64,000 nucleotides of DNA, taken from assembly GCA_030141605.1 (NCBI GenBank), contig JAQGDQ010000057.1, positions 620,001 to 684,000 of the forward strand. The letters are read 5' to 3'. Below the pieces are notes generated by a model. It saw only the letters and a list, made by a program, of their open reading frames with translations. It did not search any database and was not told where the DNA came from. This document shows positions 23,951 to 36,800 of the stretch, piece by piece. Each line of letters begins with the position of its first letter. Positions within the stretch are counted from its first letter, which is position 1. A program made the translations under genes and the position numbers. The stretch comes from Tubiluchus corallicola (taxonomy: Eukaryota > Priapulida > Priapulimorpha > Priapulimorphida > Tubiluchidae).

Positions 23951-26900
23951 TCATGCATTCTTTATCTGCTATTGTCTTGATTCTTAGTAATGCGTATTTT
24001 TGTCTGATAACTAGAACTGGGTTCGTGAATGTTGTTTACACTATATAGGAAGCTAGGCGTGTACAAACAGAATGTCTTCAAACTATATTTTAAATACAGT
24101 TTATAATAGAATTGGATCAGACAGTCTGGAACACAATTTTACAAATATTCTTCTCACAGCAAAAATAAATTTGTTAGACGTTATACTATTTGTGTCTGTT
24201 TAAATATTCATATTGCACATTAGAAACTAGTAAGGTCTGGCACTACTATACGGAACAATTTATTACATGTATGCAAGCACGACCTGGTTAATACCTACAT
24301 ACTTGTGTCAGGGCTTCCCTGCTGTAATCAATACGTCACTAATTTCAACGTGAATGGCTTCGCACAAGCGTGGGCAAAGGTGCAATTAACACGTGATTAG
24401 CAATTACTTTATCGAGCAGGTTTATCAAACGCTTGGCGGATCCAGATTCCACAGATATTAGTGAGCAGTAACTTGGTTAACTACAAACACCCCCATGCTG
24501 GATACGCCCCACACAGCAGTAGAAAGTGCTTGAAAAAATATTGGCGTTATTAGCAGACCTGCAAGAATTTAGCTTCCAATTACTCAGATCTAATTATTTC
24601 ACCCTGGGTGCTGATTACTGTAATCATACCTTTGCAACAAGGCACGTACGTGCTACGTGGACGCACTAACTAACCTGAGTCGACATTTAAAACTTTTCAC
24701 GACAGCTTGCTTCGCTTACTGCAAGGCGAAAATCCCATAGTAATTTAATATAATTTTCACACATTGCGTGTTAACTGTAACCACCTTAAAACGCCACATT
24801 AATAGTTAGTAAAAAACTATATTACTACTTTTGTTGCCTTTAAAGTAAACTGTACGTTTCAATTGGACTTTTTTCGACATCTCCTCAAAATGAAGTAACC
24901 GGAAATTTCTAAAACTCAATATATTTTTAAACTCAAATAAATTTTAGAAAATTTCGACAGCATCAACAAGGCCAACAAAGGCAGTGAAAGAAACTCTGCC
25001 ATCATCAAAAGTAATTTCTAATCCCACTTCTATCGTTTCTCTCAAAACCTGCGTTGCCTCCTATCCTCTACCAGCTAGAAAATTCTGAAAATCTTAAATT
25101 TCCGGGATAAAAGGCAACACTGTTACTGAAAAGGCAACACTTGAAAACTGAAATGGCGCTAATTGAAGCACGTACATTATCATAACCGCAATTACGCATA
25201 ATTAGCACGGGAATGCGCTTTTAAACAATAGACTGCTAATGGTGTTATAGGCAGTGGATACACAATGGGAGTAATTACGGGAATACATAAACTGGGAAAT
25301 TCTACATAATAATTACAAACTATGGAGCAGACATTCTTTTGCAATTAAGACACTTGGATATTCGCATGCGAATCCAAACGCCAGATTAATTTTCATTTCA
25401 TGGTATACATGCGACCAATAGTCTTGATTTCAGGGAATTTGACTGAAACATCATTGAACTGTCTTGTTCTGAATACGAAACGCCTCAAAAAAGCACCTGA
25501 GACATCCATGCAAATCGCAAACGGTAATGGCCACACAAAATATCTACTTTACATAGAAAATACATTACTGCTATTAACTAACCTTCAATTTTTTATCGCA
25601 AGAAACTATGCTTAGCTATATGATAGCTTAAAAGGAATTGCAATTGCATATAATGGACACGCCCGCTGTATAATTTATTTATTCATTTTATGCCCAGTGA
25701 AATATACAACGTGACGACTTCAATCAGTTGCTTGGTATTTACGTGCTGCAGTAAAATAGGATTAAATTCACGCTATTGTGAGAAAGAATTATTTACGTTT
25801 GTGGGTAAGCAAGTTAAGGAAACAGTTTCATACAAAACCATGGTTACTAGACCCCCTTAGTGACCAATAGCAAGTCAATAGAAGAAGTTGGTATCCTGTC
25901 AACAAGTTTTAAATAAAAGCGTTTGCCTGTTTTCATTACGTTCTCTACGCCCTGAGGACTTGAAAGCAACTGCACGTACGAAACAAAAGAAAATATATTA
26001 TATGGTTGACAGAAGCCGTTTTGTTGTTACTTTTATAAAATGCAATGCCACAGGGTTTGACCTAGAGTGGTCAGACATCCTTCTTTTGGAAGGAAATGCA
26101 ATTAGAAGAACATTAATTTGTCCTCCCTTTTAGGGCATATACTGCTGCCACAGCACAATAAAGTCAAGTATAAAGGTGCAGTGGGCAAGCTGTGGGACGT
26201 GTGTGCAGTTCACGATGTTAAAAAACATGTTAAGTTGTCAATTGTGGGTTTAAATGTCACCCAGTATGAGGTCTAGTAGGTTAAGAGTCACATGTGGTAA
26301 ATTACCAAATGGAATTATTGCGCACCTCAGAAATGACACGGGTTTCGCTACAACAATGATTTAATAACAGTAGGAAGCCAAGCGGAAAGAAAAGCCAAGA
26401 CAGTCGAGAGAGAACTGAATGGGATACGGGAACCGTGAAAACACTACTGTCTGCAAACTCTTAACTCAGTCAGATATTGGGGGTTGTAATGACAGCCTTT
26501 AATTCAAACACCTTTCATTAGACCAGATTAGGAGATTAACTGGCGAGGAACGTGGCGCGTGATTAGTGCTGACAATGATGCCGATTCAACCCAGACAAAT
26601 GTAACCGTAATTGCAGGAACGTGGATTTTAATCGCCTCTCAAGATTTTGTGGCAAGAAGAATTCTCCGCGTCAGTGACGACAGCCAATGTGTTGATTCAT
26701 GTACAAATGCAGGAAGTCCGTCCTTAGGTGCTTGCCAAAAAAGTGGCTAAAGACCTAGAAGAAATAATGACACCCACAATGCACATCACGCGTGACGGTG
26801 CGAAACTTGCCTGGATCTGCCCCCAGATACTGATAAGAGCGTCATGTTGTTACTGCACGAATGACGATGGACAAGAGCTAAATACAAATCTGGCTATCTT

Positions 26901-27425
26901 CTTGTAGCAGAAAGACATTAATCTAGAAAAGTTGCCATTGAAAGTTGTCACTCATTTTCAACTGCATTTCCAAGACTACCACGTCGTTGTCTTTGCTTCA
27001 TTGTCTTTACAGCTAAGATCACATTGCTGTGTTCGCGCCTAAATAAATCACACTAATGAACTAGACGTTCAAATCCTCCTTCGATTCTCCATGAAAAAAT
27101 TACTTGAATCCTCACCACAAAATGATTTTAAACACACATTCAAACTTCCACAACTAGCTAATTATATTTATGTACATAAAAACAAATGAAGGAACCACTT
27201 GAGATGATCCAATTCATCGAATCGTTTCACGTGACTTTATACCAGTTGATCCGATTAATGGCATGCTGATTTGTCTCGGGTTTCTGAGAACACTGGTTTC
27301 TCATTTGTCTAGTTTTATTTTTTATCAAATGAATTCAAACAGCATCAAAATGAATTAGATCTCAAATTGTCATTCGTTTGTTTTTATGTAATTCATATCT
27401 GTCTTATAATAAATACTTCTCATTG
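23951..27425. other. Unique DNA, nothing firm
   Basis: No gene, RNA or tandem repeat in about 3.5 kb. An AAAG|gtatga donor-like site on the minus strand near 24630 lacks an adequate acceptor. The 81- and 63-codon plus frames (25888-26133, 26559-26750) have no motif. A TCACGTGA site lies at 27227-27234. Confidence 0.5.
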
Positions 27426-27700
27426 CTTTATTTATTTATTTATTTCGTAATATTCAGAGTACAATACACACGAGTGACAAGGAAGCTAAAAAGTGAAATA
27501 AAACAATAAAGGCCAAGGACTATTACAAAAACAGTGCAAATTAGAACAGTGATAATAATAATATAAGTAGAAGATTACGGTAAAAAACACAAAAAACTAA
27601 AATAGCTGCTTTATCGTGCAGCAAAAATATTATCAGTGAAATAGCACAGAAGAGCACTGGAAAATGCCTTCTTTTAGTCTAGTTTTTGCTTACCTATTTA
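27426..27700 (-). mobile_element. Possible 3' end of a non-LTR element with (TAAA)n tail
   Basis: On the minus strand, about 250 bp of A/T-rich sequence ends in five TAAA units (plus-strand 27426-27445), preceded by a phrase like 'tgtattgtactctgaatattacg'. Short (TAAA)n tails after an A/T-rich 3' UTR are usual for CR1/jockey-like elements, and decayed members of that group are present elsewhere here in the same orientation. No coding remnant is attached, so the call rests on form only. Confidence 0.35.
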
Positions 27701-28682
27701 CACTATATGACTTGTCCCCATACAATGGTGTTTGTTTAATTATACTGCTTAATCACTAAAGTATAAAATAAGCCTAGGACGGACCATACACGTTGTACCC
27801 TACTTCAGATCGCAAACAGTCTTATGAAATGACAATTAAAAACAAATCACACGTCTACTGAAGCTTTACAATTCTATCCAAGTCACTGGATAAAGTTTGT
27901 AAAGTAATGACTCGTGTGGCTCAGGTACAACAGGCTAGAAATTGGCCAAAGCTCTCAGAGCTCGTTTCAGTCTCTGACTCCTGACGGCTTAGTCAATTCT
28001 GTCACATTCACATCGCAAATTTTTAAAGGACCCAAGCAGCGACCACAAAGCATGTTGGGTGACCGTATGTCTTGCAATAATCCCTACAAATGGCTATCCG
28101 TGGGAGGAACAAGAACAGAAATTTGCCAGTTAAGCTTGCTGAATATACTGCTAAAACGAGACAGACTTGCTGCTTTACAATTGCCCCAGAGTCCAATTTA
28201 CCCTGGATTAAACTATTCCCTGACAGACAGCATCAAATTCCTCCAAATCCTAGCCAATTAGCACCACAGACAGGCGAGCATGTTTCAACGCGATCACGTG
28301 ACTCATCTTGAAACTGAACACGTGACCGAAGCTAGTTTCAACTGTCAAAATAGATCATGAATTTTAATATGTTCGTTGCTGACACTTTAATTTGGGATCT
28401 TCCGTACAATACAAGATACGTACAGGTAGAAACGTTGTACCTCCAAATACGCAGCAAGTTGTAATTGCGCGCGTTTTTACGTATTACGTAAGTAGGGCGA
28501 TCACTCTTTAGTGCAGTTATTAAACATTCAAAAATATATCAACTAAATGAGGTCTTCAAAATTGGGAAGCATTCGCGGTAAAACCGTTAAGTGGGAAGTT
28601 AATCATACACAGTTCTTAATAATATAACTAAACCAGCAAGTAACGGCAACCGTCAATAAAAACCTACTTAAAGGAAAACCGC
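27701..28682. other. Unique DNA with an unassigned 115-codon frame
   Basis: The plus-strand frame 27914-28261 (MWLRYNRLEIGQSS… to …LQILAN) is the longest non-repetitive one in this part. It has no domain I recognise, and a second unrelated frame overlaps it, so I treat it as chance. Two CACGTG E-boxes lie 24 bp apart just downstream (TCACGTGA at 28294-28301, ACACGTGA at 28318-28325), the first followed by an AP-1-like TGACTCAT. Confidence 0.4.
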
Positions 28683-29800
28683 AACTAATCTTAAACTGTA
28701 TCTCAAAACTGCAAAATATTGGAAGTAAACACGTCGTTTTCTCAACAAGAGTGAAAGAATTATTATCGCAGAAAACCTAATTTCGCCCTTAAAAACGAAT
28801 AAAATAGAAAACAAAGTTAAAGGACAAGAAAAGGGGTACCTGAAGTAGGTTTCAGAAAAATCGCCTTAAAAATTATATTAATTTATAGCAGTTTTATGCG
28901 TATATCGTCCTCGGGTTGAAAGGACTTTTTGTTTGTTTTCATTTCACTCCTGCAATAATGTTCCGACAGCGCCATTACATGACACCATATACGCACAACG
29001 TAAATCGAGGGAAGAAAAGGAAGTGTTAAGCTATGTCCCAAAAAACTTTAGCTTTTTGGGATAAAAAATCCCAAAAAGGTTATATTACTTAGCATTTCGC
29101 TTACCTACTTGAAAGACTTGTGTAACTAAAAAGAAAATTATTTATTATTTAATATGTTTCACCAATTGGTAAAATGTCATTGACTCATCTCCGAGGTGCA
29201 TCACTCACTAATCAAAAACGTATTTTTAATCTTATTGACAAGATACAGTAATTTTGCTTAGTTAGTGACGTGTGTACTACGAATGCTCTGAATATTTTTT
29301 GAAACTTTACTCAGTGTTATCAAAACTTGCTTCAAATGACTTATCGTCAAAATGGCTGCGTCTAACGGTCATCGCGGGAGTTTAAATTTACATATTTTAC
29401 CAGCTTTACTGCCGACGCAAGTCCCTGCATGCAAAAACAGGTATAAAGTTCCAAGACGAATTTTTTAAGCTTTATGTAAGTGGAGGGTTTTCTTGTACTT
29501 TAAAATTTGCCGGGATTTCTATATCATACTGAATGTTGTACAGTAACAGTTGAACAATTGTTCAATTTTTGCTTTCGCAAACACGTGCAACACGCTCGTG
29601 AAATGTGTGTGCAGTTGAAAATTATATTCATCTGTGAGGTCACACTAGTTGAGCTTACCCGCTGTTTATTAAGTTTTTAACCTAGTATTTAATTATTACA
29701 AACACTTTGACATTATTATAGGTGTTAAAATGTGTGCTTTCTAAAGTACTTCGAAATGGATATGAAAAATCAGCATGTTTTTCCTTCAAGCTTCTTAAGC
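28683..29800 (+). repeat. Dispersed repeat, copy 1
   Basis: Two parts of this interval match the segment at 45112-45760 in the same order and orientation. The left part shares cttaaactgtaNNtcaaa, attgNaagtaaa and aaaaNttatta. The right part shares gctttcgcaaacacgtgcaa, cacgctcgtg, ttgaaaattat and ttaagtttttaa. The middle is longer here by roughly 450 bp. An internal hairpin at 29052-29078 (CTTTTTGGGAT / ATCCCAAAAAG, 5-A loop) is perfect. No coding capacity was found. The element type is unknown. Confidence 0.65.
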
Positions 29801-30400
29801 TGAAGTTTACCTTTTCGCGAAACCCTATGGCAAAATCAAATTTCTTCAGAAGTTACTATTTCCAATTACTGTTTTAAAAAGAAGGAATTACAAAAATTGT
29901 ACTAAGAGGCAATAAATGTCAAATTTTAGATAATATTTTGTTTCCTCTCGGTTAACTCCTCTGCTAAATTCAAGAAATATCACCATCCTGTGTACTTTAA
30001 AAACCTTTTAAAAAACTCATAATTACTTCTAAAGAAATGAAGGGATAGGCTCCAACAGCGCATGCTCAAAATGTAAAATCTGTTCAAAGCGTAATACGAA
30101 GACGCCCTAATCTCCCATCAAGTCGGCTTAAGGCTTTGTCAAAGGAAGAGAATGGAACAGACGCAGGGAACGCTGGAAAGCTATAAGAGAGAGGATGGAA
30201 GCCATGAACCAGGCTAAAAGCAGATCAATGGGGAAAATTGTGTCACAAGAAACCCAAATCAGCCATTCTGCTGCTATGTTCCAGTCTCAGCGACTCAGTT
30301 TTTCCAAAAAAATGAATAACATCATCACGAAGTGTCCAGTCGGCTTTATATTTCTTTATTCCGCTATTTGGCTAGCCAGGAAAAAGAATAACGTAGACGG
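29801..30400. other. Unique DNA, nothing seen
   Basis: No motif, RNA or repeat apart from the microsatellite that follows. The 74-codon plus frame at 30195-30419 has no recognisable domain. Confidence 0.5.
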
Positions 30401-30472
30401 GGAGAGAGACAGTGAGTGAGAGAGTGAGTGAGTGAGTGAGTGAGTGAGAGAGAGAGAAAGAGATAGAGAGAA
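30401..30472. repeat. (GA)n/(GTGA)n purine-rich microsatellite
   Basis: GAGAGACAGTGAGTGAGAGA-type imperfect mixture of GA dinucleotides and GTGA tetramers on the plus strand. It explains the Leu/Ser/Thr-His frame on the minus strand. Confidence 0.9.
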
Positions 30473-30785
30473 GTAAACGAGCTCTACACAATCACCAATG
30501 TCGACGAAACCGTGCGCCCCCATGATATAAACAATAGCCATCTTTATAGGCTTCACCTTATTCTCTACAGCATTCTGACAGTCGTAGGAAAACCAGAACG
30601 TACGTCAACTAGCGAGTAAAGAACTGAACGCAGACCGCTCACGTGACGCTCTTCCTTCGGTCATTAAGGCCAGAGATTTACAAGTCTTCAACTAGCCTTT
30701 CTGCATCAGAGAAATGCAGTGCAATGATCTAAATATTACATACGCCAAGAGCTACAATACTGTCCACGTCAGAATACTGTATTCC

Positions 30786-31905
30786 ATCGGGTGGCGCAGT
30801 AAAAATGTACCGAAGTTTCGACTACAATGACATTAGAAGCAAATGCTCTACGAAGATGAATTTGATACTGTGAAACAGTGAAGTATCACTGTTTGATACT
30901 GCAATTCATTACCTTTTGATTGTGAAAGCACCCAAGTTTATAGTTTTAGTAGTAAAGGGCACAATCATCTCACGAGCATATTGTACGTATTTGCGAAAGC
31001 AAAAACCGAAGAACGTTGCTACTGTGCAACATTGACTGTGATCCACAAAAACTGGACAGATTTATGTTTAAAAATTTTAATTCCAAGCTTTCCGCTGTGT
31101 CGTCAGGTGATTTCACCAGAAACACTTATGTCAGAAATGAACTAAAATGTACAGGCAATATTATTGTGTAACGCGTTTTCGAGATGCAGACGCTGCGAAT
31201 AGCAAAATGCATGTAAAAAGCGCATTTTTACAAAGCGCAAAGTTAAACTTCCGAGGTAATCATTAATCATGTAAGTCGTTCTTAAAAAACAATTACGTTC
31301 TCTTTCAATACTTTATACATTAAATTATTTTGAGCTATAGTTTAAAACTGGTTTCTTCTCCCCAATAAATATCGGAACAACGTCAGCTTATCATGAACGG
31401 TAAAACAGCCGAGTCGACGCAATCAAAGAACTCAATACATGGCAGCAAGACAATAAAAAATGAACCTTTTTACATCATTGCCTTCACCACAAAAAACAAA
31501 GTATTGATGATAAAGATCTGTTGTCAAGAAAAATTGGAACTATGAAATACGGTATCTGAGGCTACACAGAGCCATAAGAATTTGGAGGAACTAAAAGCAA
31601 GAATTGTTGACCGTTTGGATCAAGTATCCTTTATAGAATTAAGAAACAATGTCAAGTGTTGGAAGAGACACCTTCGTATAGTTTGCAGTGAAAATGTTGG
31701 ACACATAGGGCTGTTGCTGTAAATCTGAACAATAGTGACAATTTCTATCGGCATTTATTTTTTGGCTTGAAAAAATCTAAGGAAATGAAGGTAACCTTCA
31801 ATTTTTGGTGTTTACTTATAAACATTTGTAACAGTGTGATAATTTTCATGCGATCCCATTATTTTCTTCTTATAATATCGTGATTATAACTGCGGCACTT
31901 TTTTA
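30786..31905 (+). mobile_element. Mariner-type transposon, decayed near-full-length copy
   Basis: The left terminal repeat at 30786-30825 (ATCGGGTGGCGCAGTAAAAA…GAAGTTTCGAC) is the inverse of the right terminal repeat of the copy at 13011-13050. Near the 3' end a plus-strand frame (about 31575-31724) reads NLEELKARIVDRLDQVSF, then LRNNVKCWKRHLRIV, then NVGHIG, and ends LLL-stop. This is the C-terminus of Tc1/mariner-superfamily transposases (S-L-E-E-L-K-x-x-I…, N-x-x-x-R-L-x-x-C…, N-G-G-H-x-E). The right terminal repeat is eroded near 31890 (ctgcggcactttttta). Total length about 1.1 kb agrees with mariner elements. The catalytic D,D-region is not readable, so it is inactive. Confidence 0.75.
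30940..31045 (-). repeat. Dispersed repeat, inverted partial copy inside the mariner element
   Basis: Read on the minus strand, this segment matches the dispersed repeat at about 29535-29640: TGTTGNACAGTANCA, TTTTTGCTTTCGCAAA, ACGTNCAANANGCTCGTGA. It also matches the corresponding part of 45490-45560. Either the dispersed repeat is itself derived from this transposon family, or it was inserted into it. Confidence 0.55.
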
Positions 31906-32018
31906 TTTATATTTTAACATATATATTTACAGACACATTTTTACACCAAATATATTGTAAATATTTTTGAATATTCTTGCAAACTCAGAACTCTCTCGCA
32001 TAAGATTTCCTTAACGGC

Positions 32019-32335
32019 AGCAGAAAGAGGTATTTACAATAGTTTGCTCGTCAGTGAAACAGAAAGAGGTGTTTGCTGTAGTCAGGTCATCGGTGAAGCA
32101 AAAAAGGTGCTTACAATAATCTGGTCATCAGTGCAACAGAAAGAGGTGTTTGCTGGAGTCTGGTCATCGGTGAAGCAGAAAAGGGTGCTTACAATAATCT
32201 GGTCATCAGTGCAACAGAAAGAGGTATTTGCAGTAGTCTGGTCATCAGTGAAGCAGAAAAAGGTGCTTACAATAATCTGGTCATCAGTGCAACAGAAAGA
32301 GGTGTTTACAGAGGTGTCTGTTCATCAATGCAGCA
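32019..32335 (+). repeat. Minisatellite, 39-bp unit x8, frame-preserving
   Basis: Eight 39-bp units of the form cagaaagaggtgtttacaat…ctggtcatcagtgcaa. Two unit types alternate, so the higher-order period is 78 bp. Because 39 is a multiple of three and the unit has no stop in one frame, a 157-codon plus-strand frame (32044-32517) reads 13-residue repeats such as WSSVQQKEVFAGV and WSSVKQKKVLTII. The flanking codons look random. Probably non-coding, but the frame has been kept through all copies. Confidence 0.9.
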
Positions 32336-33826
32336 GACAGAGCAGTGCAGCAGCTTGTCGGCAGCCTGCTTGCCGTATCAAAGACAAATCGTTTTTTGCG
32401 TTTTGTCATTTATGGCACTTTCAACCCGTCCAATATTCAAAAATCTTTTTACTTGCCTCTGGTAAATCCAATAACTTCCTTTCACAACTGACCTTTTCAG
32501 GTTTTGCGAATGCCTAGCACAATTACGCGCCCATCCTTCACGTGAACAGATTTTAATTGAAATCCATTTGAACCTCGCGTCTACTCGTCTGACAAGAGTC
32601 TCGCTGATTGTCCTCCAAAAGACGAAAGTGTTTCTTTGAAATAGAGGCTGAAATACGTTTATACCCAACCATAAACCTTAAACTGAAGAAAAGGCAGGGA
32701 GAGAGACAGAGATAGTTTACTGACGGTTTACTGGCTCTTTAAATCAATATTAAGCGCTGCTTGTATTGTTATTTCACGGCTGAAAACCCGCAAAGCTTTT
32801 ATTAAGGATCGCTGAGCTTTTATGGACAACCAGACTTGAGGAAGCCGAAGCAGGAAAGAAGCCAGAAGATATGACGTATTGACGACGGCATTTCTGAAGC
32901 CATTACAGAAATATCGACGTATACTTCTGGGATAGGTCAGAGAAGTGAATATTCTGAAGGACTGTCAATAATAACAATACGAACATGCTGATTAGTCACA
33001 CTGCCCCTGAAACGTGACTGAAGGTCTGGACTGAGAAGAATAGGCTTCAAACCAGACTAGTATATCCCCCTAACAAATTCGTCATTACACAAGAGGAAGC
33101 AATTGTCAGTTTTCAAAAATGCTAAATTTCCAAAAAGGGAATAAGGTGCAGTTTTGTCCTGTTCTGAATATACACGTGTAACTATAAAACTTAAATATGG
33201 TTGCGCCTAATAACCAAACAAACTGTAATACAAACAAATCTCAAGTTACTCTTTGTATACCAAGGATCATGTAAATATAGTATCTGTTAATGCAGGCTAT
33301 GTTGAGATTGTATTTGACAATAATGAACGGCACTTAATCCGAGAAAAAGAAATAACTTATACACGTAAACATTGAGAAATTTCGATTACAAATTTGGTTA
33401 TTAATGGTTTTATTATACAAAATTTGTAGGTACGCAATGGACATTCAATTTAATGGGTATTTGTGGCATTTCTGTGCTAAAAAGAAGTAGGTCTAAATTG
33501 AGTATAAAAACGTAAAGACTACTGGTCAAAGAAATCTACATATTTAAATTTTTTGATTAAAGTTTTTGGCAAACCTGACAAAATCTCACTTCGTAAAGGT
33601 TTACCAAATGCCAAAAAAACAAATTCAATCAGAATTCACCATCTTATTGTGCGGATACGACAGCCATACGACTTTTCCTCTGCTTACAAGTAGAGCGCGG
33701 CAAGGTGGGAGATTGTTCGAATTTCGCAGTCAAATCATCCCTATTTCCGTTTTATATAGAAAGGTTGGCCATTTTCTTAGCCGAAATGTACCATGAGCGC
33801 TAGTGCCATCTGTTAGCCGACAAATT
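32336..33826. other. Unique DNA, nothing firm
   Basis: No gene recognised. A TCACGTGA site is at 32538-32545. The phrase gcgctagtgccatctgttag just before 33820 looks like a worn repeat fragment next to the hairpin element. Confidence 0.45.
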
Positions 33827-34035
33827 AAATAAGGCCCACGAAAAGTCTTTCTAAGCGAGAATCTATAAATTACGCAAAGTAAATCACAATATTTCCGAAT
33901 ACATCGTATATATATATATATATATATATATCTACTATATATATATAGTTATATACGATGTATTCGGAAATATTGTGATTTACTTTGCGTAATTTATAGA
34001 TTCTCGCTTAGAAATACTTTTCGTGGGCCTTATTT
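33827..34035. mobile_element. 209-bp near-perfect hairpin element (foldback/MITE-like)
   Basis: An 86-bp left arm (33827-33912) and an 86-bp right arm (33950-34035) are reverse complements with a single mismatch (tct versus the complement of ata). They are separated by a 37-bp TA-rich loop. Outer ends are AAATAAGGCCCACGAAAAG and its complement. The near identity means the structure is young or kept homogeneous. It could be a palindromic MITE or a head-to-head end pair of a DNA transposon. If transcribed from either strand it would fold into one long dsRNA stem. No coding capacity, and no clear target duplication beyond A/T-rich flanks. Confidence 0.85.
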
Positions 34036-36800
34036 ATATATATATATCTTTGTTTACCATAAAACAATGATAGTATACATTATACAATAGGCTACACTGT
34101 TAATAGGCAAATGCGTTTGGTGCAAAAAATTAGAGCTGCGAGTGCGGTAGGTGTGCATAAAAAACACAAGTAAAAAATGATATTAGCCACAGTAAAATAC
34201 TCCTATCTAAAAAAAAAAGAAAAGCACACTCAAAAATACAATCTCATATAAAATAATGCATATCATATACGTAATTAACACACGTATGTTCACACAGATA
34301 TGAATAGATATGTTCAGATAGATATAGAAAACACTACCCATGATTGCATTTTTCTGGTAAGTGTGCCTTTTGCAATATTCAGTTCTACTAAACTGAAATT
34401 AAGCTTACCAAAACACAAGTTACCTATAATTATATGCGCTTATATAGTTATATAATTATACAGCAAAAAGTTCAGTACCGTAATGTATTTAATGTAATAT
34501 GCAAGTTTATTTATTTATATCTTAAAGATAGATATCACATAAATAGGTATAATAAAAATAGTCACTTTATATTTCACAGTATTTAAAACAACGGCCTAAA
34601 CAGTGTGTCATCAACTAGATGTTAATATAAAAAATATTATCGACAATATCTCTTCCTTTCCGCCTCACCCCTCATGCAGTAAGCTCACATTGTGAAGTCA
34701 AATAATACAGCAGCAGAAAAACACATAACTAGCGTTTACCATATATATATATATGGTGTACATAGTAGCCGCTAGCAGCACATATCAATATCATAATTGT
34801 ATTTTATTGGGCTGTGGCATTTAATATTGTATGACCCATATATTGATCTGTCAGAGTAGCCACTGCAGCTTTCACAGGTGATGCTAGGCTATCCATTTAA
34901 CTAGATGTATACCTGAATTGCAATAATAGCGAGTTTCATTTAACTATAAATGGAATGAATGAAGGGGCTCTTTATAATAGCAAACGGTATCCTACAGCAA
35001 TGCAAAGAACAGAAATATAGGCACATGGCATTGAAATTATGAAGTGCTAGATCATGACCAGGGACTTTCATATATTGCGCGTATGACACAATATTTTACA
35101 CTGTTAATTGCTAAACATGAATCATAGGATAACACATATAAATTGCACTGTAATATTAGGACTAATACTTGTCACGACCTCAAGCATGCCGGCTACTACT
35201 GATCAATCAGCTCTATCGTCTTCCGGGTTCAGCAATAATGAATATCCGTCCACACAGATCTTCGTAGGCAAGAAAATTATAAATCATTTAAACAAAATAC
35301 AAAAAATTAATTTATAGCAATTATTTTGGCCGATCTCAAAACGTGATTAATACTTGCATACAAACATTAAATTTGCTGAGCGTGTTGACCAGTTCAATGA
35401 GTTGTTCATTCTGTGTAAAAAATATTTTTAACAAATCAATAAACAAATAAATGCATACCTGCATGCATACGTTCATATATACAGGTATAAATGCACAAGT
35501 ATCGACGACCTCCCCTATAGCTGAGTACAGAGGCCGATAGACAAACAAATTTAAGTAGTTGTTGCAGCTGGGACATATAATAAGTTTAATAACTCAATAT
35601 ATCACAACTCTGATGAGAGTTACGAATCGGCTGTTGACCACAAGGCAATCAGTGGTCACTTCGCCTCAGACTATCTAATTTAATCAGATGATAATTAAAT
35701 CGAAATATGAATCATAGAAACATGCAGTCTTCTAGGCGCCCTTGACAAATTATTGTAGCCGAGAGCCCCGCCTACATATGATTAAGGTAGTATTCCAATA
35801 AAGGCAATAAGACAGTGAATTTTCACTTCCAGCTGAAACCACACGGGTATTGCTAGTTCATACAACTTATTTTAGCAAATTTCGTTCCGTTTAACACACT
35901 GAGATGAAGCTGGAGTAATAGTAGCTTTACTTGCTACCACCGAATAATCTATAATTTCTACAGAGTTACTTCTGTTTAGTACCTTCCAATGCAGAAAGAT
36001 TGCCGTAACTTACTGACATTTAGCAGTGCAGCCAAATGAGCACAGTTGCATGCGACTGCGACTTAGTATACGCCAAGAAAACGATCACATGTAGACAAGT
36101 GTTTGCCTAAGCATTTCGCCAGTTTAATTATATCCTGATGAAATTATTGAAGCTTAAAATGGCTGCGCAGTGCACACTTTAAAATTTAATTGGATTTCGC
36201 TGTGCATAATAAACCAATTACGATAGGAAGAAACGTTGAAAATCTCAATATAAATTTTACACGTAAGCTGCAATGTTGAAAAACTGTGGAGTCAGCAAGA
36301 CCAAACGAGTTCCTGGTAGTTGTAAAGAGCATCAATTTTAAAAATTGCAAATATTGTAAATAACAGCAGCAAGTCACTGACTATCCGCATCGTTATTACA
36401 GTGAAATGAAATGGTTAAAATGTGTTGATAATCATAGGAATCAACCAAGTTGCAAGATTTGTTGAAAATTCAGTGTGAAAATGAACTAAACCAAATTTGT
36501 AACTTTTATGACGGTACACTAGCAGCATATTTATTGCCTGTTTGTTTGTTCGTTCATTCATTCATTCATTTATTGTGGATGTTTGTGGTTGTGTTTTATT
36601 TGTATTTATTTAAGATTTCTGTTTTACAGATGTACAGCATGAAGGTAATTAGTCTGCGTCATATTTTATTTTATTTCATATTACCTACCTCTTCGAAAGA
36701 ATAGGTATTATGGCAGACAGATTTTTTACGTGCATCAAACCCTTTCGCACGTAAACCCTTTCCCACCTAGCTTTATAGCAACGGGCTCCATGCGCAAAGA
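34036..36800. other. Unique A+T-rich DNA, nothing firm
   Basis: Very A/T-rich, with several short TA runs (34034-34047, 34741-34754). Frames of 60-84 codons have no motif. No RNA gene seen. Confidence 0.5.

Noticed and set aside
27914-28261. 115-codon plus-strand frame
   Set aside because: No domain, overlapped by another open frame, no splice or promoter context; length within chance for this much sequence.
29108-29128. 21-bp minus-strand microexon between a ttttctttttag acceptor and a gtaagc donor
   Set aside because: Too short to test; it lies inside the dispersed repeat copy at 28683-29800, so the splice-like signals are more likely accidental.
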